Below are positions 9,323-17,178 of a DNA stretch of 64,000 bases, one piece after another. Under the pieces are notes generated by a model that was not told the DNA's origin, ran no database searches, and saw nothing but the letters and a program-made list of their open reading frames with translations. Position numbers and translations under genes: made by a program. Source of the DNA: Myxococcota bacterium (lineage in GTDB: Bacteria; Myxococcota_A; UBA9160; UBA4427); the NCBI GenBank assembly GCA_028278345.1, contig JANQEL010000028.1, forward strand, positions 1 to 64,000, given 5' to 3'. Positions within the stretch are counted from its first letter, which is position 1; each line of letters begins with the position of its first letter.

Positions 9323-9652
9323 ATGGATCATCCCAAAGCGCTGCGACCCGAAGAACACGCCAACTACTCGAGTGCGAAGATGGGCAAGAGCACCATCTTT
9401 CGCTCCGACCGCATCATGGTGGGCTTGAACGCATTCGAACCCGGCCAGGAGCACGCCCTGCACGCCCACGAGGGCATGGACAAGGTCTATCAGGTACTCG
9501 AAGGCCGCGGCACGTTTCTACTCGAAGACCGTGAAGAGCCGATGGAACCCGGCCTGATGCTGGTCGCGCCCGAAGGTGTGCCCCACGGCATCCGAAACGA
9601 CGGCGGCGAGCGCCTGCTCGTACTCGCGATCCTGGCCCCCGCTCCGGGTTGA
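9323..9652 (+). CDS. Single-domain cupin protein
   Basis: A 109-residue cupin. The first cupin motif is visible as LHAHEGMDKVYQVLEGRGTF (residues about 47-66), giving two His and a Glu-like position. The second is VAPEGVPHGIRNDG with the last His. Together these form the usual divalent-metal pocket. Small cupins of this size include isomerases and sugar or mercaptosuccinate-binding proteins, so no reaction can be assigned. It ends 4 nt before the convergent stop of the yqeC gene. Confidence 0.85.
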   Translation: MDHPKALRPEEHANYSSAKMGKSTIFRSDRIMVGLNAFEPGQEHALHAHEGMDKVYQVLEGRGTFLLEDREEPMEPGLMLVAPEGVPHGIRNDGGERLLVLAILAPAPG

Positions 9653-9656
9653 GTTC

Positions 9657-10418
9657 TCAGTCGCGTCGGAAGACCAGCCAGTGATCCGGATCGGCGCCCT
9701 CGAGGGCGCCGGCGATCACGCGGTCGACGCGATCTTCTTCGAGGGCGCGCACGGCCACGCGACGTGCGAGGGACTGCTGCGCTTCGCTCTCGACCTTGTT
9801 GATGACGACGATGGTGTGCGCGTCCGCTGGAACGTCCTTGCAGCCCCCTTCCGCGTGGGCGAGCAGGGCCGCGAGGGTCTCGGGGGTGAGTCGATCGCCC
9901 GGCGCTCCACCGACGAGTGCCGCTACGCGTTCGGGGCGATGACAACTCTCGTCGATCGATGAATCGAGGGCGTCGACGCCCGCGACGATCGCAACGTGGG
10001 TCGAACCGGTGGCGATGACCGGTTCGTGTTCGGCCGGCGCTTTCGCGGGACGCATGCGCGATCCATCCGCTTCGACGACGACGTGGTCGACGTCGTTTCG
10101 CGCGAGCCAGCGCGCGGGCTCGTCGGGTGGAACGCCGTGGGCCTTGTCGCCTTCGACCCGGCCGATGACCAGCAGTCCGGTTTCACTCTTCGGCCACACG
10201 TCTTCGAAGCGCGCCGAATCGATGGACACGCTTTCACGTGCGCGCGATCTCTGCGCCTCGAAGATGCGGGTGGTCGTCGACAACACGACGCGGTCCTGGA
10301 GCTTTTCGCCGAGGGCAAAGAGCAGCGCGCTCTTTCCCCCGCCGCCGACGATCGACACCAACGCGCCGCGTGACGGGAGACACAGCGCGTCCAGGAGAGA
10401 TGCCGATTCCTCTCTCAT
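9657..10418 (-). CDS. yqeC: YqeC-family selenium-cofactor accessory protein
   Basis: A 253-residue P-loop protein of the YqeC family, which is associated with selenium-dependent molybdenum hydroxylases. Seen are the nucleotide loop IVGGGGKSALLFALG near residues 22-36, STTTRI, the family signature VVVEADGSRMRPAKAPAEHE around residues 112-131, and an NKxE-like element VVINKVE near the C-terminus. No molybdenum hydroxylase or selD lies in the window, so the partner must be elsewhere. With the ArsC-type selenoprotein at 17.2 kb it is the second selenium-linked gene here. It is transcribed away from the mutase gene. Confidence 0.82.
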   Translation of the reverse strand: MREESASLLDALCLPSRGALVSIVGGGGKSALLFALGEKLQDRVVLSTTTRIFEAQRSRARESVSIDSARFEDVWPKSETGLLVIGRVEGDKAHGVPPDEPARWLARNDVDHVVVEADGSRMRPAKAPAEHEPVIATGSTHVAIVAGVDALDSSIDESCHRPERVAALVGGAPGDRLTPETLAALLAHAEGGCKDVPADAHTIVVINKVESEAQQSLARRVAVRALEEDRVDRVIAGALEGADPDHWLVFRRD

Positions 10419-10560
10419 CGGGGTCGGCGCTCTTCTCGGGCGCCAGCCGGTCGGCCGGGCTCCTGAAAGCGTTGTCCGGAAAAACTCGTTTCGTTAGTCT
10501 TCCCGACCACTTACGACCCCGTTCCCCAACGGGCCGCGCCACCTCCACCCCGGAGAAGAC

Positions 10561-12576
10561 ATGTCACAGGATTCCCCCTCGTCCGCCCGCCCCAAGGATC
10601 GTCCGTGGATGATCCGCACCTACTCGGGGCACTCGTCCGCGGCGGCGAGCAACGAACTCTATCGAACGAACCTCGCCAAGGGGCAGACCGGCCTCTCGGT
10701 CGCCTTCGATCTCCCGACCCAGACCGGTTACGACTCGGACCATCCGCTGGCGCGCGGTGAAGTGGGCAAGGTCGGTGTTCCCATCTGTCACATCGAAGAT
10801 ATGAACACCTTGTTCGAGGGCATCCCCCTCGACAAGATGAACACTTCGATGACGATCAACGCGACTTCCAACTGGTTGCTCGCGCTGTTGATCGCTGTCG
10901 CCGAGCGCCAGGGAGGCTCGCCCTCGGCCCTCAAGGGCACCACCCAGAACGACATCATCAAGGAATACCTCTCGCGCGGCACCTATGTGTTCCCGCCCGA
11001 AGCGTCGGTGCGCATGACCGCCGACATGATCGCCTACACGGTCGACGAGATTCCCGGCTGGAACCCCGTGAACGTCTGCTCGTATCACCTGCAAGAAGCA
11101 GGTGCGACGCCGGTGCAGGAGATCGCCTACTCGATGGCGACGGCCCTCGCCCTGCTCGACGCCGTGGCGAGTCGCGACGACGTCTCCGCCGACGCGATCC
11201 CGCGCGTGTTTGGGCGTATCTCCTTCTTCCTGAACGCCAGCATCCGCTTCGTCGAAGAAACGTGTAAGTGCCGCGCGATGACGAAGATCTGGGAAGAAAT
11301 CGGGCGCGAGCGCTACGGCATCAGCGAAGAGAAGCTCCTGCGCTTCCGCTACGGCGTGCAGGTCAACAGCCTGGGGCTTACCGAAGCCCAGCCCGAGAAC
11401 AACGCGATCCGCATCGCCCTCGAAGCCCTCGGCGTGACGCTCTCGAAGAACGCGCGCGCCCGCGCGATGCAGTTGCCGGCCTGGAACGAAGCCCTCGGGC
11501 TGCCGCGTCCCTGGGATCAGCAATGGTCGCTGCGCATCCAGCAGATCCTCGCCTACGAGACCGACCTGCTCGAGTACCCCGACATCTTCGAGGGCTCCCA
11601 CGTCATCGAACAGCGCACGAACGAGCTGATCGAGCGGTCGCGCGAAGAGTTGCAGAAGGTGCTCGACATGGGGGGCGCCGTTGCCGCCGTCGAGAACGCC
11701 TACATGAAGCAGCGGCTGGTCGAATCGCAATCGCAGCGCGTGCACGACATCGAAACCGGCGAGCAGACCCTGGTCGGCGTGAACGCCTTCACCGAAGGCG
11801 AGGAATCGCCGCTGACCGCGGGCGGCAGCCTCGCGTCGATCCTCTCGGTCGACGAAAGCGCCGAGCGCGAACAGATCGAACGCCTCGAAGCCTTCCGCAA
11901 GCAACGCAACGCGAAGGACGTCGAGAGCGCGCTGCAGAACCTGCACGATGTCGTGAGCGCTGGCGGCAACGCCGTTCCGCCGTCGATCCGCGCCGCCAAG
12001 GCGGGGGTCACGACCGGTGAGTGGACGGATACCCTGCGCAAGATATTCGGCGAGTACCGCGCACCCACGGGCATCGTGATCCGCGAAGGTGCGGAGGCCA
12101 GCGAATTGACGTCCAACATCCGCAAGCGCGTCGACGAAGTCTCCGAGGCCCTCGGCCGGCGGGTGAAGCTGTTGGTCGGCAAGCCCGGCCTCGACGGGCA
12201 CAGCAACGGTGCCGAACAGATCGCCGTGAAGGCGCGCGATGTCGGCATGGAGGTCGTCTACGACGGCATCCGCCTGACCCCGGCCGAGCTCGTGAAGTCG
12301 GCGCGCGACGAAGGTGTGCACGCGATCGGTCTCTCGATCCTCTCCGGCTCCCATGCCGTGCTGGTGATCGACGTGCTCGACGGCCTGCGCGAAGTGGGGC
12401 TCGGAAACCTGCCGGTGATCGTGGGCGGCATCATTCCCGAGGACGATGCCATCAAGTTGAAGGCCGCCGGCGTGAAGCACGTGTATACACCCCGTGACTT
12501 CGACCTGACGCGGATCATGGGTGAGATCGTCGAGACGGTGGCGGAGTCGAACGGGCTCGAAAGCAGCAGCGACTGA
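10561..12576 (+). CDS. meaA: AdoCbl-dependent acyl-CoA mutase, ethylmalonyl-CoA mutase type
   Basis: A 671-residue single-chain mutase: TIM-barrel substrate domain first, then a C-terminal B12-binding domain. The latter carries KPGLDGHSNGAEQ, with the DxHxxG lower-axial-ligand motif, followed by SILSGSH and VVGGIIP. The N-terminus RPWMIRTYSGHSSAAASNEL and the substrate-domain stretches GQTGLSVAFDLPTQTGYDSD and VCSYHLQEAGATPVQE closely follow the Methylobacterium MeaA pattern, an enzyme known to turn ethylmalonyl-CoA into methylsuccinyl-CoA. Single-chain length also fits that type. Whether the rest of the ethylmalonyl-CoA pathway exists cannot be judged here. meaB follows after one base. Confidence 0.88.
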   Translation: MSQDSPSSARPKDRPWMIRTYSGHSSAAASNELYRTNLAKGQTGLSVAFDLPTQTGYDSDHPLARGEVGKVGVPICHIEDMNTLFEGIPLDKMNTSMTINATSNWLLALLIAVAERQGGSPSALKGTTQNDIIKEYLSRGTYVFPPEASVRMTADMIAYTVDEIPGWNPVNVCSYHLQEAGATPVQEIAYSMATALALLDAVASRDDVSADAIPRVFGRISFFLNASIRFVEETCKCRAMTKIWEEIGRERYGISEEKLLRFRYGVQVNSLGLTEAQPENNAIRIALEALGVTLSKNARARAMQLPAWNEALGLPRPWDQQWSLRIQQILAYETDLLEYPDIFEGSHVIEQRTNELIERSREELQKVLDMGGAVAAVENAYMKQRLVESQSQRVHDIETGEQTLVGVNAFTEGEESPLTAGGSLASILSVDESAEREQIERLEAFRKQRNAKDVESALQNLHDVVSAGGNAVPPSIRAAKAGVTTGEWTDTLRKIFGEYRAPTGIVIREGAEASELTSNIRKRVDEVSEALGRRVKLLVGKPGLDGHSNGAEQIAVKARDVGMEVVYDGIRLTPAELVKSARDEGVHAIGLSILSGSHAVLVIDVLDGLREVGLGNLPVIVGGIIPEDDAIKLKAAGVKHVYTPRDFDLTRIMGEIVETVAESNGLESSSD

Positions 12577-12577
12577 G

Positions 12578-13549
12578 ATGTCCTCCGAACTGGCTGAACG
12601 GCTGCGCGCGCGCGATCTCGGCGCGGTGGCGCAGGCGCTCAACCTCGTCGAAGACGCACGGCCCGAACCGCGCGCACAGGCGGATGCGCTGCTCGCGAAA
12701 CTCGAAGCCGGCGACCCAGGCAGCGCGTTGCGCGTCGGCATCACCGGCGCTCCGGGGGCCGGCAAGTCGACACTGATCGATGCCCTGGTACGCGAGCTCC
12801 GCGCGCGCGACAAGACCGTGGGCATCGTCGCTGTCGACCCCTCGAGCCAGAAGAGTGGCGGCGCCCTGCTCGGCGATCGCCTGCGCCTGCGCTCGGGTTC
12901 GGCCGACGACGGTGTATTCCTGCGCTCGATGGCGGCGCGCGATCGCCTGGGCGGACTCTCCGCGACGACCCGTGCGGGGGTCGAGATCCTCGCGGCGTCC
13001 TTCGACGTGGTGTTCGTCGAGACCGTCGGCGTCGGCCAGTCGGAGGCCGAGGTGATGAACCTCGTCCACACCCTGCTCTTCGTCGCACAACCGGGTGCAG
13101 GGGACAGCATCCAGTTCATGAAGGCGGGCCTGATTGAGATGCCCGATCTGTTCGTGGTGAACAAGTCGGATACCGGCGCCGTCGCAGAGCGCACGCGCAG
13201 CGAATTGCAGGGCGGCCTCGGCTTGAGCGAGATCTCGGGAGACGGCTGGACGCCGCCCGTATTGCTCGCGAGCGCGCGAGATGCGAAGGGCATCGGAGAC
13301 ATCGTCGACGCCCTCTACGCCCATCGAAAGGCCCTCGATGCCAGCCGGGGGCTCGCACCGCGCCTCGATCGCGGGCGTCTCGCCTGGCTCGTGACCGCGC
13401 TACGCGATCGCTACGGAAGCTACGGCGTGCAGGCGATCGGCGGTCGGGACGAGATCGAATCGCGGTTCGCGGCGAAGGGTGCGCAGACCCTGCCCGAACT
13501 CCAGCGGGCGTTGTCTCGGGAAATCGAGGAAGCGCTGCGCGGGGCCTGA
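12578..13549 (+). CDS. meaB: MeaB/ArgK-family G-protein chaperone of the acyl-CoA mutase
   Basis: A 323-residue GTPase that guards AdoCbl loading and protects B12 acyl-CoA mutases from inactivation. The Walker A loop GITGAPGAGKSTLIDAL is near residues 47-63; then AVDPSS, the Asp/Glu-containing VVFVETVGVGQSEAEV, and the guanine-recognition VVNKSD. The ATG at 12578 follows the mutase stop TGA (12574-12576) by one base, so translation is coupled. Upstream in-frame codons lie inside the mutase gene and were not used. The tail runs to the convergent adenosyltransferase gene. Confidence 0.93.
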   Translation: MSSELAERLRARDLGAVAQALNLVEDARPEPRAQADALLAKLEAGDPGSALRVGITGAPGAGKSTLIDALVRELRARDKTVGIVAVDPSSQKSGGALLGDRLRLRSGSADDGVFLRSMAARDRLGGLSATTRAGVEILAASFDVVFVETVGVGQSEAEVMNLVHTLLFVAQPGAGDSIQFMKAGLIEMPDLFVVNKSDTGAVAERTRSELQGGLGLSEISGDGWTPPVLLASARDAKGIGDIVDALYAHRKALDASRGLAPRLDRGRLAWLVTALRDRYGSYGVQAIGGRDEIESRFAAKGAQTLPELQRALSREIEEALRGA

Positions 13550-13556
13550 CGCACCT

Positions 13557-14126
13557 CTACCGCTCGCGGCCCACCCACTCGACGTCCGCCACCCCGGCCC
13601 GCGCGTTGGCCACCCGCGCCAGGGTGAACATCAGGTCGGAAAGGCGGTTCAGGTACTGCACGATCGCCGTGTCGAGGGGGGCCTCGCGATCGAGGCTCAC
13701 GCAGTGCCGCTCCGCGCGGCGACACACCGTGCGCGCGTGATGCAGCACTGCGGCGGCGGCCGAGCCGCCCGGCAGCACGAAGCTCTTGAGGGGCTCGATC
13801 TCCTTCTCGAAGGCATCGATCTGGTTCTCGAGTTCGGCGACATCTCCCCCGTCCACGCGAGGCAGCCCGCTCTTCTCGAGGTGCTCGGCGCTCGGCGTCG
13901 CGAGCTGGGTGCCGAGGTCGAAGAGCGAACTCTGGATGCGCTGGAGCAGCGTGTGCATGTCGGCGTCGCGTTCAGCTTCGAGGGACGCCGCCGCCACCCC
14001 GACCACGGCGTTGAGTTCGTCGACGTCGCCGTAGGCCCGGACGCGAAGATCGTCCTTGCCGACGCGGTCGCCGCCGAAGAGATCCGTTTCGCCCCGATCG
14101 CCGCGTCGCGTGTAGATCTTCACCAC
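13557..14126 (-). CDS. pduO: Cob(I)alamin adenosyltransferase, PduO type
   Basis: A 189-residue enzyme that transfers the adenosyl group of ATP to cob(I)alamin and hands AdoCbl to the mutase. The N-terminal ATP-binding signature KIYTRRGDRGETDLFGGDRV is complete. The helical C-terminal part contains the VCRRAER stretch and the YLNRLSDLMFTLAR motif of the family. It is convergent with meaB, the stops being 7 nt apart. With the mutase and MeaB it gives the locus a complete set for AdoCbl synthesis, loading and use. Confidence 0.93.
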   Translation of the reverse strand: MVKIYTRRGDRGETDLFGGDRVGKDDLRVRAYGDVDELNAVVGVAAASLEAERDADMHTLLQRIQSSLFDLGTQLATPSAEHLEKSGLPRVDGGDVAELENQIDAFEKEIEPLKSFVLPGGSAAAAVLHHARTVCRRAERHCVSLDREAPLDTAIVQYLNRLSDLMFTLARVANARAGVADVEWVGRER

Positions 14127-14186
14127 TTGCCCCTTCCCGAAGAGGCGGGAGGGTAGCCCCGATCGCAGTTGCTAACCTCCCGCGCC

Positions 14187-14945
14187 ATGAGTCTACAGAT
14201 CGAGCGCATCCCCACCTTTGGCGACAACTACACCTATCTCGTGATCTGCGAAGCCACCCGCGAGGCCGCGATCATCGACGCACCGGAAGCCGACCCGGTC
14301 GTCGCGCGCGTCGAAGAGACGGGCGCAAAGGTCACGAAGATCCTCTCCACCCATCACCATCCGGACCATGCGATGGCGAATCCCGAACTCGCCAAGCGCT
14401 ACGACGTGCCCGTCTACGGCCACACCTCAGACGCGAATCGCCTGGCTGGCTTCACCGACGGCGTGGATGAAGGCGACACCGTCACTGTCGGCGAGCACAC
14501 CGCACGCGTGCTCTTCATCCCCTCCCACACGATGGGTCACGTCGCCTACGTCTTCGACGACGCCAAGGCGGCCTTCACCGGCGACATGCTCTTCGCCGGG
14601 GGCTGCGGGCGCCTGTTCGAGGGCAACGCGGAGATGATGTACACGGCGCTGTGCGAAAAGCTCGCCGAGCTGCCGGACGACATGCGGGTCTTCTGCGGTC
14701 ACGAGTACACCGAGGGCAACCTGCGCTTCGCAATCACGGTCGAGCCCGACAACCAGGCCGTGCAGCAGAAGCTCGATCAGGTGATCGAGATCCGGAAGAA
14801 CGCCGCAGCCGACTGGCATGACGCGACCCCAGCCGAGATGACGATCCCCTCGACGATCGGCGAGGAGAAGGCCACGAACCCCTTCATGCGCGCCGAAGAC
14901 GCCGAGGAGCTCGGGCGCCGGCGCACCTTGAAAGACAACTTCTAG
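14187..14945 (+). CDS. gloB: Hydroxyacylglutathione hydrolase (glyoxalase II)
   Basis: A 252-residue metallo-beta-lactamase-fold thioesterase that hydrolyses S-lactoylglutathione in methylglyoxal removal. The dinuclear metal motif THHHPDH is at about residues 56-62, with further ligands in HTMGHV, the Asp of FTGDMLF and the His of FCGHEYT. These last two, with the GCGRLFEG loop between them, are the glyoxalase II signature. I take the ATG at 14187 (MSLQIERIP), which matches the family N-terminus; an in-frame upstream codon at 14169 would add six unlikely residues. Its presence points to glutathione use by the organism. Confidence 0.9.
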   Translation: MSLQIERIPTFGDNYTYLVICEATREAAIIDAPEADPVVARVEETGAKVTKILSTHHHPDHAMANPELAKRYDVPVYGHTSDANRLAGFTDGVDEGDTVTVGEHTARVLFIPSHTMGHVAYVFDDAKAAFTGDMLFAGGCGRLFEGNAEMMYTALCEKLAELPDDMRVFCGHEYTEGNLRFAITVEPDNQAVQQKLDQVIEIRKNAAADWHDATPAEMTIPSTIGEEKATNPFMRAEDAEELGRRRTLKDNF

Positions 14946-15015
14946 CGCTTAGGGTTGGCGCCTCCCGACCATCCACGATCCACCTCCCGACCTTCCTCCC
15001 CACACCGAGGCCACC

Positions 15016-15723
15016 ATGTCCGAGGGTTCCGACCTCTATTTCCGACAGATCCAGGCCGGTGAGATGGCGAACTTCGTCTATCTCATCGGAAGCAACACGA
15101 CGCGCGAAGCCGTGATCGTCGATCCGGCCTGGAACATCCCCGCCCTGCTCGACATCGCGAAGAACGACGAGATGAACGTCGTCGGCGCGATGGCGACCCA
15201 CTACCACCAGGATCACATCGGGGGCAGCCTCTTCGGGCACACGATCCCCGGGCTCAGCGAATTCCTCGAGCTGAATCCCGCGCCGGTCCACGTGCACAAG
15301 GACGAAGCCGAAGGCACGTCCCAGGTGTCGGGGATCGCCGTGAGTGAACTCGAGAGCCACGAAGCCGGGGACACCCTCGAACTCGGCGGCATCACAATCC
15401 GGCTGATCCACACCCCCGGTCACACGCCGGGTTCGATCTGCTTCCTGGTCGAGGAGTCGGGCCAACCCGGATATCTGGTTTCGGGGGATACGCTCTTCCT
15501 GGGCAGCTGCGGACGGGTCGATCTACCCGGCAGCGACCCCGAAGCGATGTACTACAGCCTGAACCACACGCTGAAGAAGCTGCCCGACGAAACGCTGCTC
15601 TTTCCCGGTCACCTCTACTCGCCCGAGGGCCAGTCGACGATGGGCGAGCAGAAGGCTAGCAACCCGATGCTGCGGGTGACCTCCCTCGAGATGTTCCTCG
15701 GCTTCATGGGCGTGCCGAGCTAG
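15016..15723 (+). CDS. Metallo-beta-lactamase-fold hydrolase, glyoxalase II-like
   Basis: A 235-residue MBL-fold enzyme. Metal-binding motif THYHQDH is at about residues 61-67, with HTPGHTPGS, the Asp of VSGDTLFLGSCGRVD and the His of LFPGHLYSPEG. The loop GRVDLPGSDPEAMYYSL places it with the persulfide-dioxygenase/glyoxalase II-like group rather than lactamases. Unlike the preceding gloB it has an insertion around residues 70-95. It lies 70 nt after gloB on the same strand and may be co-transcribed. Substrate unknown: a thioester or a glutathione persulfide are the likely classes. Confidence 0.85.
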   Translation: MSEGSDLYFRQIQAGEMANFVYLIGSNTTREAVIVDPAWNIPALLDIAKNDEMNVVGAMATHYHQDHIGGSLFGHTIPGLSEFLELNPAPVHVHKDEAEGTSQVSGIAVSELESHEAGDTLELGGITIRLIHTPGHTPGSICFLVEESGQPGYLVSGDTLFLGSCGRVDLPGSDPEAMYYSLNHTLKKLPDETLLFPGHLYSPEGQSTMGEQKASNPMLRVTSLEMFLGFMGVPS

Positions 15724-15727
15724 TCGC

Positions 15728-16600
15728 TCAGCGAAAGCGCGACACCCGCTCGAGATCGCGCGTCGATCCGATCTCGTCGAGGAAGGGAGCGAGTTTCGCG
15801 CGATCGGCGCCCTTCCAGGCCAGGTCGGCGAGCTTCTCTTCGAGGGGTACGTCGCGGCGCAGGATTGCGAGGTCGCGGTAGAGCACCGCATCCTCGCGCT
15901 GGGCCTCGAGGTTCGCCGAGAGGGTCTTCGCCCCGCGCACCGTGGCGGTCCAGCTCTCGACGTCGCTCGGGATCTTCTCGACCTTGCCGTAGACTGAGAG
16001 CACGGCCGCACACGACTTCGCCCCCCAGCGCGGAATGCCGGGAATGCCGTCGGCGCTGTCGCCCATCAGACCGAGCAGGTCGGGGATCGACGCCGGCCCC
16101 ACACCCCACTTCTCGATCACGCCCTTCTCGTCGATCACGCGATCGCGCATACGGTCGAAGAGCACCACGCGATCGCCCTCGACACACTGTGCGAAATCCT
16201 TGTCGGGGGAGCAGATGTAGATCCGCTCGACGCTCTTCGCGCGGCCGTACTTCTTGCAGGCGGTCGCGATGGCATCGTCGGCTTCGAACTCGACCATCGG
16301 CCAGACCACGAGGCCGAGGGCCTCGGCCGCGCGTTCGGCCAGGGGGAACTGGTTCCAGAGATCGGGTTCGATCCCCTCCCCCGTCTTGTAGCCGTCGAAC
16401 ATCTCGTTGCGGAACGACTCGATCTCGTGGTCGAAGGCGATCGCGACGTGGGTCACGCCGTCCTGGCGGAGCAAGGCGATCAGGCTTCGCACCAGCCCGC
16501 GCACGGCGCCGACTTCGTTGCCCTGGGGTCCGCGCGCTTTCGGGGCACCGTAGTAGGAGCGGAAGAGTTCGTAGGTGCCATCGATCAGGTGAAGGTCCAT
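15728..16600 (-). CDS. 5'-3' exonuclease (polymerase I exonuclease-domain family)
   Basis: A 290-residue free-standing flap/5'-3' exonuclease. The N-terminal Asp of MDLHLIDGTYELFRSYYG, the AIAFDHE and EFEADDAIAT acidic clusters, SPDKDFAQ, and the helix-hairpin-helix LLGLMGDSADGIPGIPRWG are all visible. This is the metal-binding and DNA-binding set of the family. I use the ATG at 16600, preceded by GGAG with 6 nt spacing; longer in-frame extensions run into the divergent gene. No polymerase domain is attached, so it would act alongside the separate DNA polymerase I in primer removal or repair. Confidence 0.88.
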   Translation of the reverse strand: MDLHLIDGTYELFRSYYGAPKARGPQGNEVGAVRGLVRSLIALLRQDGVTHVAIAFDHEIESFRNEMFDGYKTGEGIEPDLWNQFPLAERAAEALGLVVWPMVEFEADDAIATACKKYGRAKSVERIYICSPDKDFAQCVEGDRVVLFDRMRDRVIDEKGVIEKWGVGPASIPDLLGLMGDSADGIPGIPRWGAKSCAAVLSVYGKVEKIPSDVESWTATVRGAKTLSANLEAQREDAVLYRDLAILRRDVPLEEKLADLAWKGADRAKLAPFLDEIGSTRDLERVSRFR

Positions 16601-16721
16601 GGGGGGCTCCGGTCGGGACTCGGGGAGCTCGAATTCTAACGCGGTCGGCCCGGCCGATTGCCCTTGGCGATTGCCCGGAATCACGCCGAACCGGTATGGT
16701 TGCGCGCCGGGAGGTCCTTCA

Positions 16722-17165
16722 ATGCGCATTCGTTCGATCCGCACATCGCTCACCGTCGCCGTCATTTCCACTGCGCTCGCGTGGATGGCGCAGGCGGATT
16801 CACACGGGATGAAGACCAGGTCCCCCGCCGGCGCGCACCTGAAGATCCTCACGCCGAAGAACGGCGCCACGGTGAAGAGCCCCTTCGTGGTCGCCTTCGG
16901 CCTGTCGGGCATGGGCGTGGCACCCGCGGGCGTCGAACACGCCAATACCGGCCACCACCACCTGATCATCGATTCGCCCCTGCCCGACCTGCGCTTCGCG
17001 GTGCCCAAGGACGAGAAGCACCTCCACTTCGGCGGCGGTCAGACCCAGGTCGAGGTATCGCTGCCCCCGGGCCAGCACACGCTCCAGCTGCTGCTCGGCG
17101 ACCACAACCACATTCCCCACGACCCGCCCGTGATGAGCGAACAGATCACGATCACCGTGGAATAG
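16722..17165 (+). CDS. Exported DUF4399-family protein
   Basis: A 147-residue periplasmic protein. The ATG at 16722 follows GGGAGG. The signal peptide (MRIRSIRTSLTVAVISTALA, cut near AQA) leads into a compact beta-rich domain with ILTPKNGATVKSPFVVAFGL and a cluster of histidines, NTGHHHLIID, HLHFGGG and GDHNHIPHDPP. These are characteristic of DUF4399. The histidines suggest metal binding, but no function is established. It lies 13 nt upstream of the selenoprotein gene on the same strand, so the two are likely in one transcript. Confidence 0.85.
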   Translation: MRIRSIRTSLTVAVISTALAWMAQADSHGMKTRSPAGAHLKILTPKNGATVKSPFVVAFGLSGMGVAPAGVEHANTGHHHLIIDSPLPDLRFAVPKDEKHLHFGGGQTQVEVSLPPGQHTLQLLLGDHNHIPHDPPVMSEQITITVE

Positions 17166-17178
17166 CGAGGACCCTCCG

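Noticed and set aside
10419-10560. Possible cobalamin riboswitch upstream of the mutase gene
   Set aside because: No B12-box (GCCACTG) or matching fold could be found.
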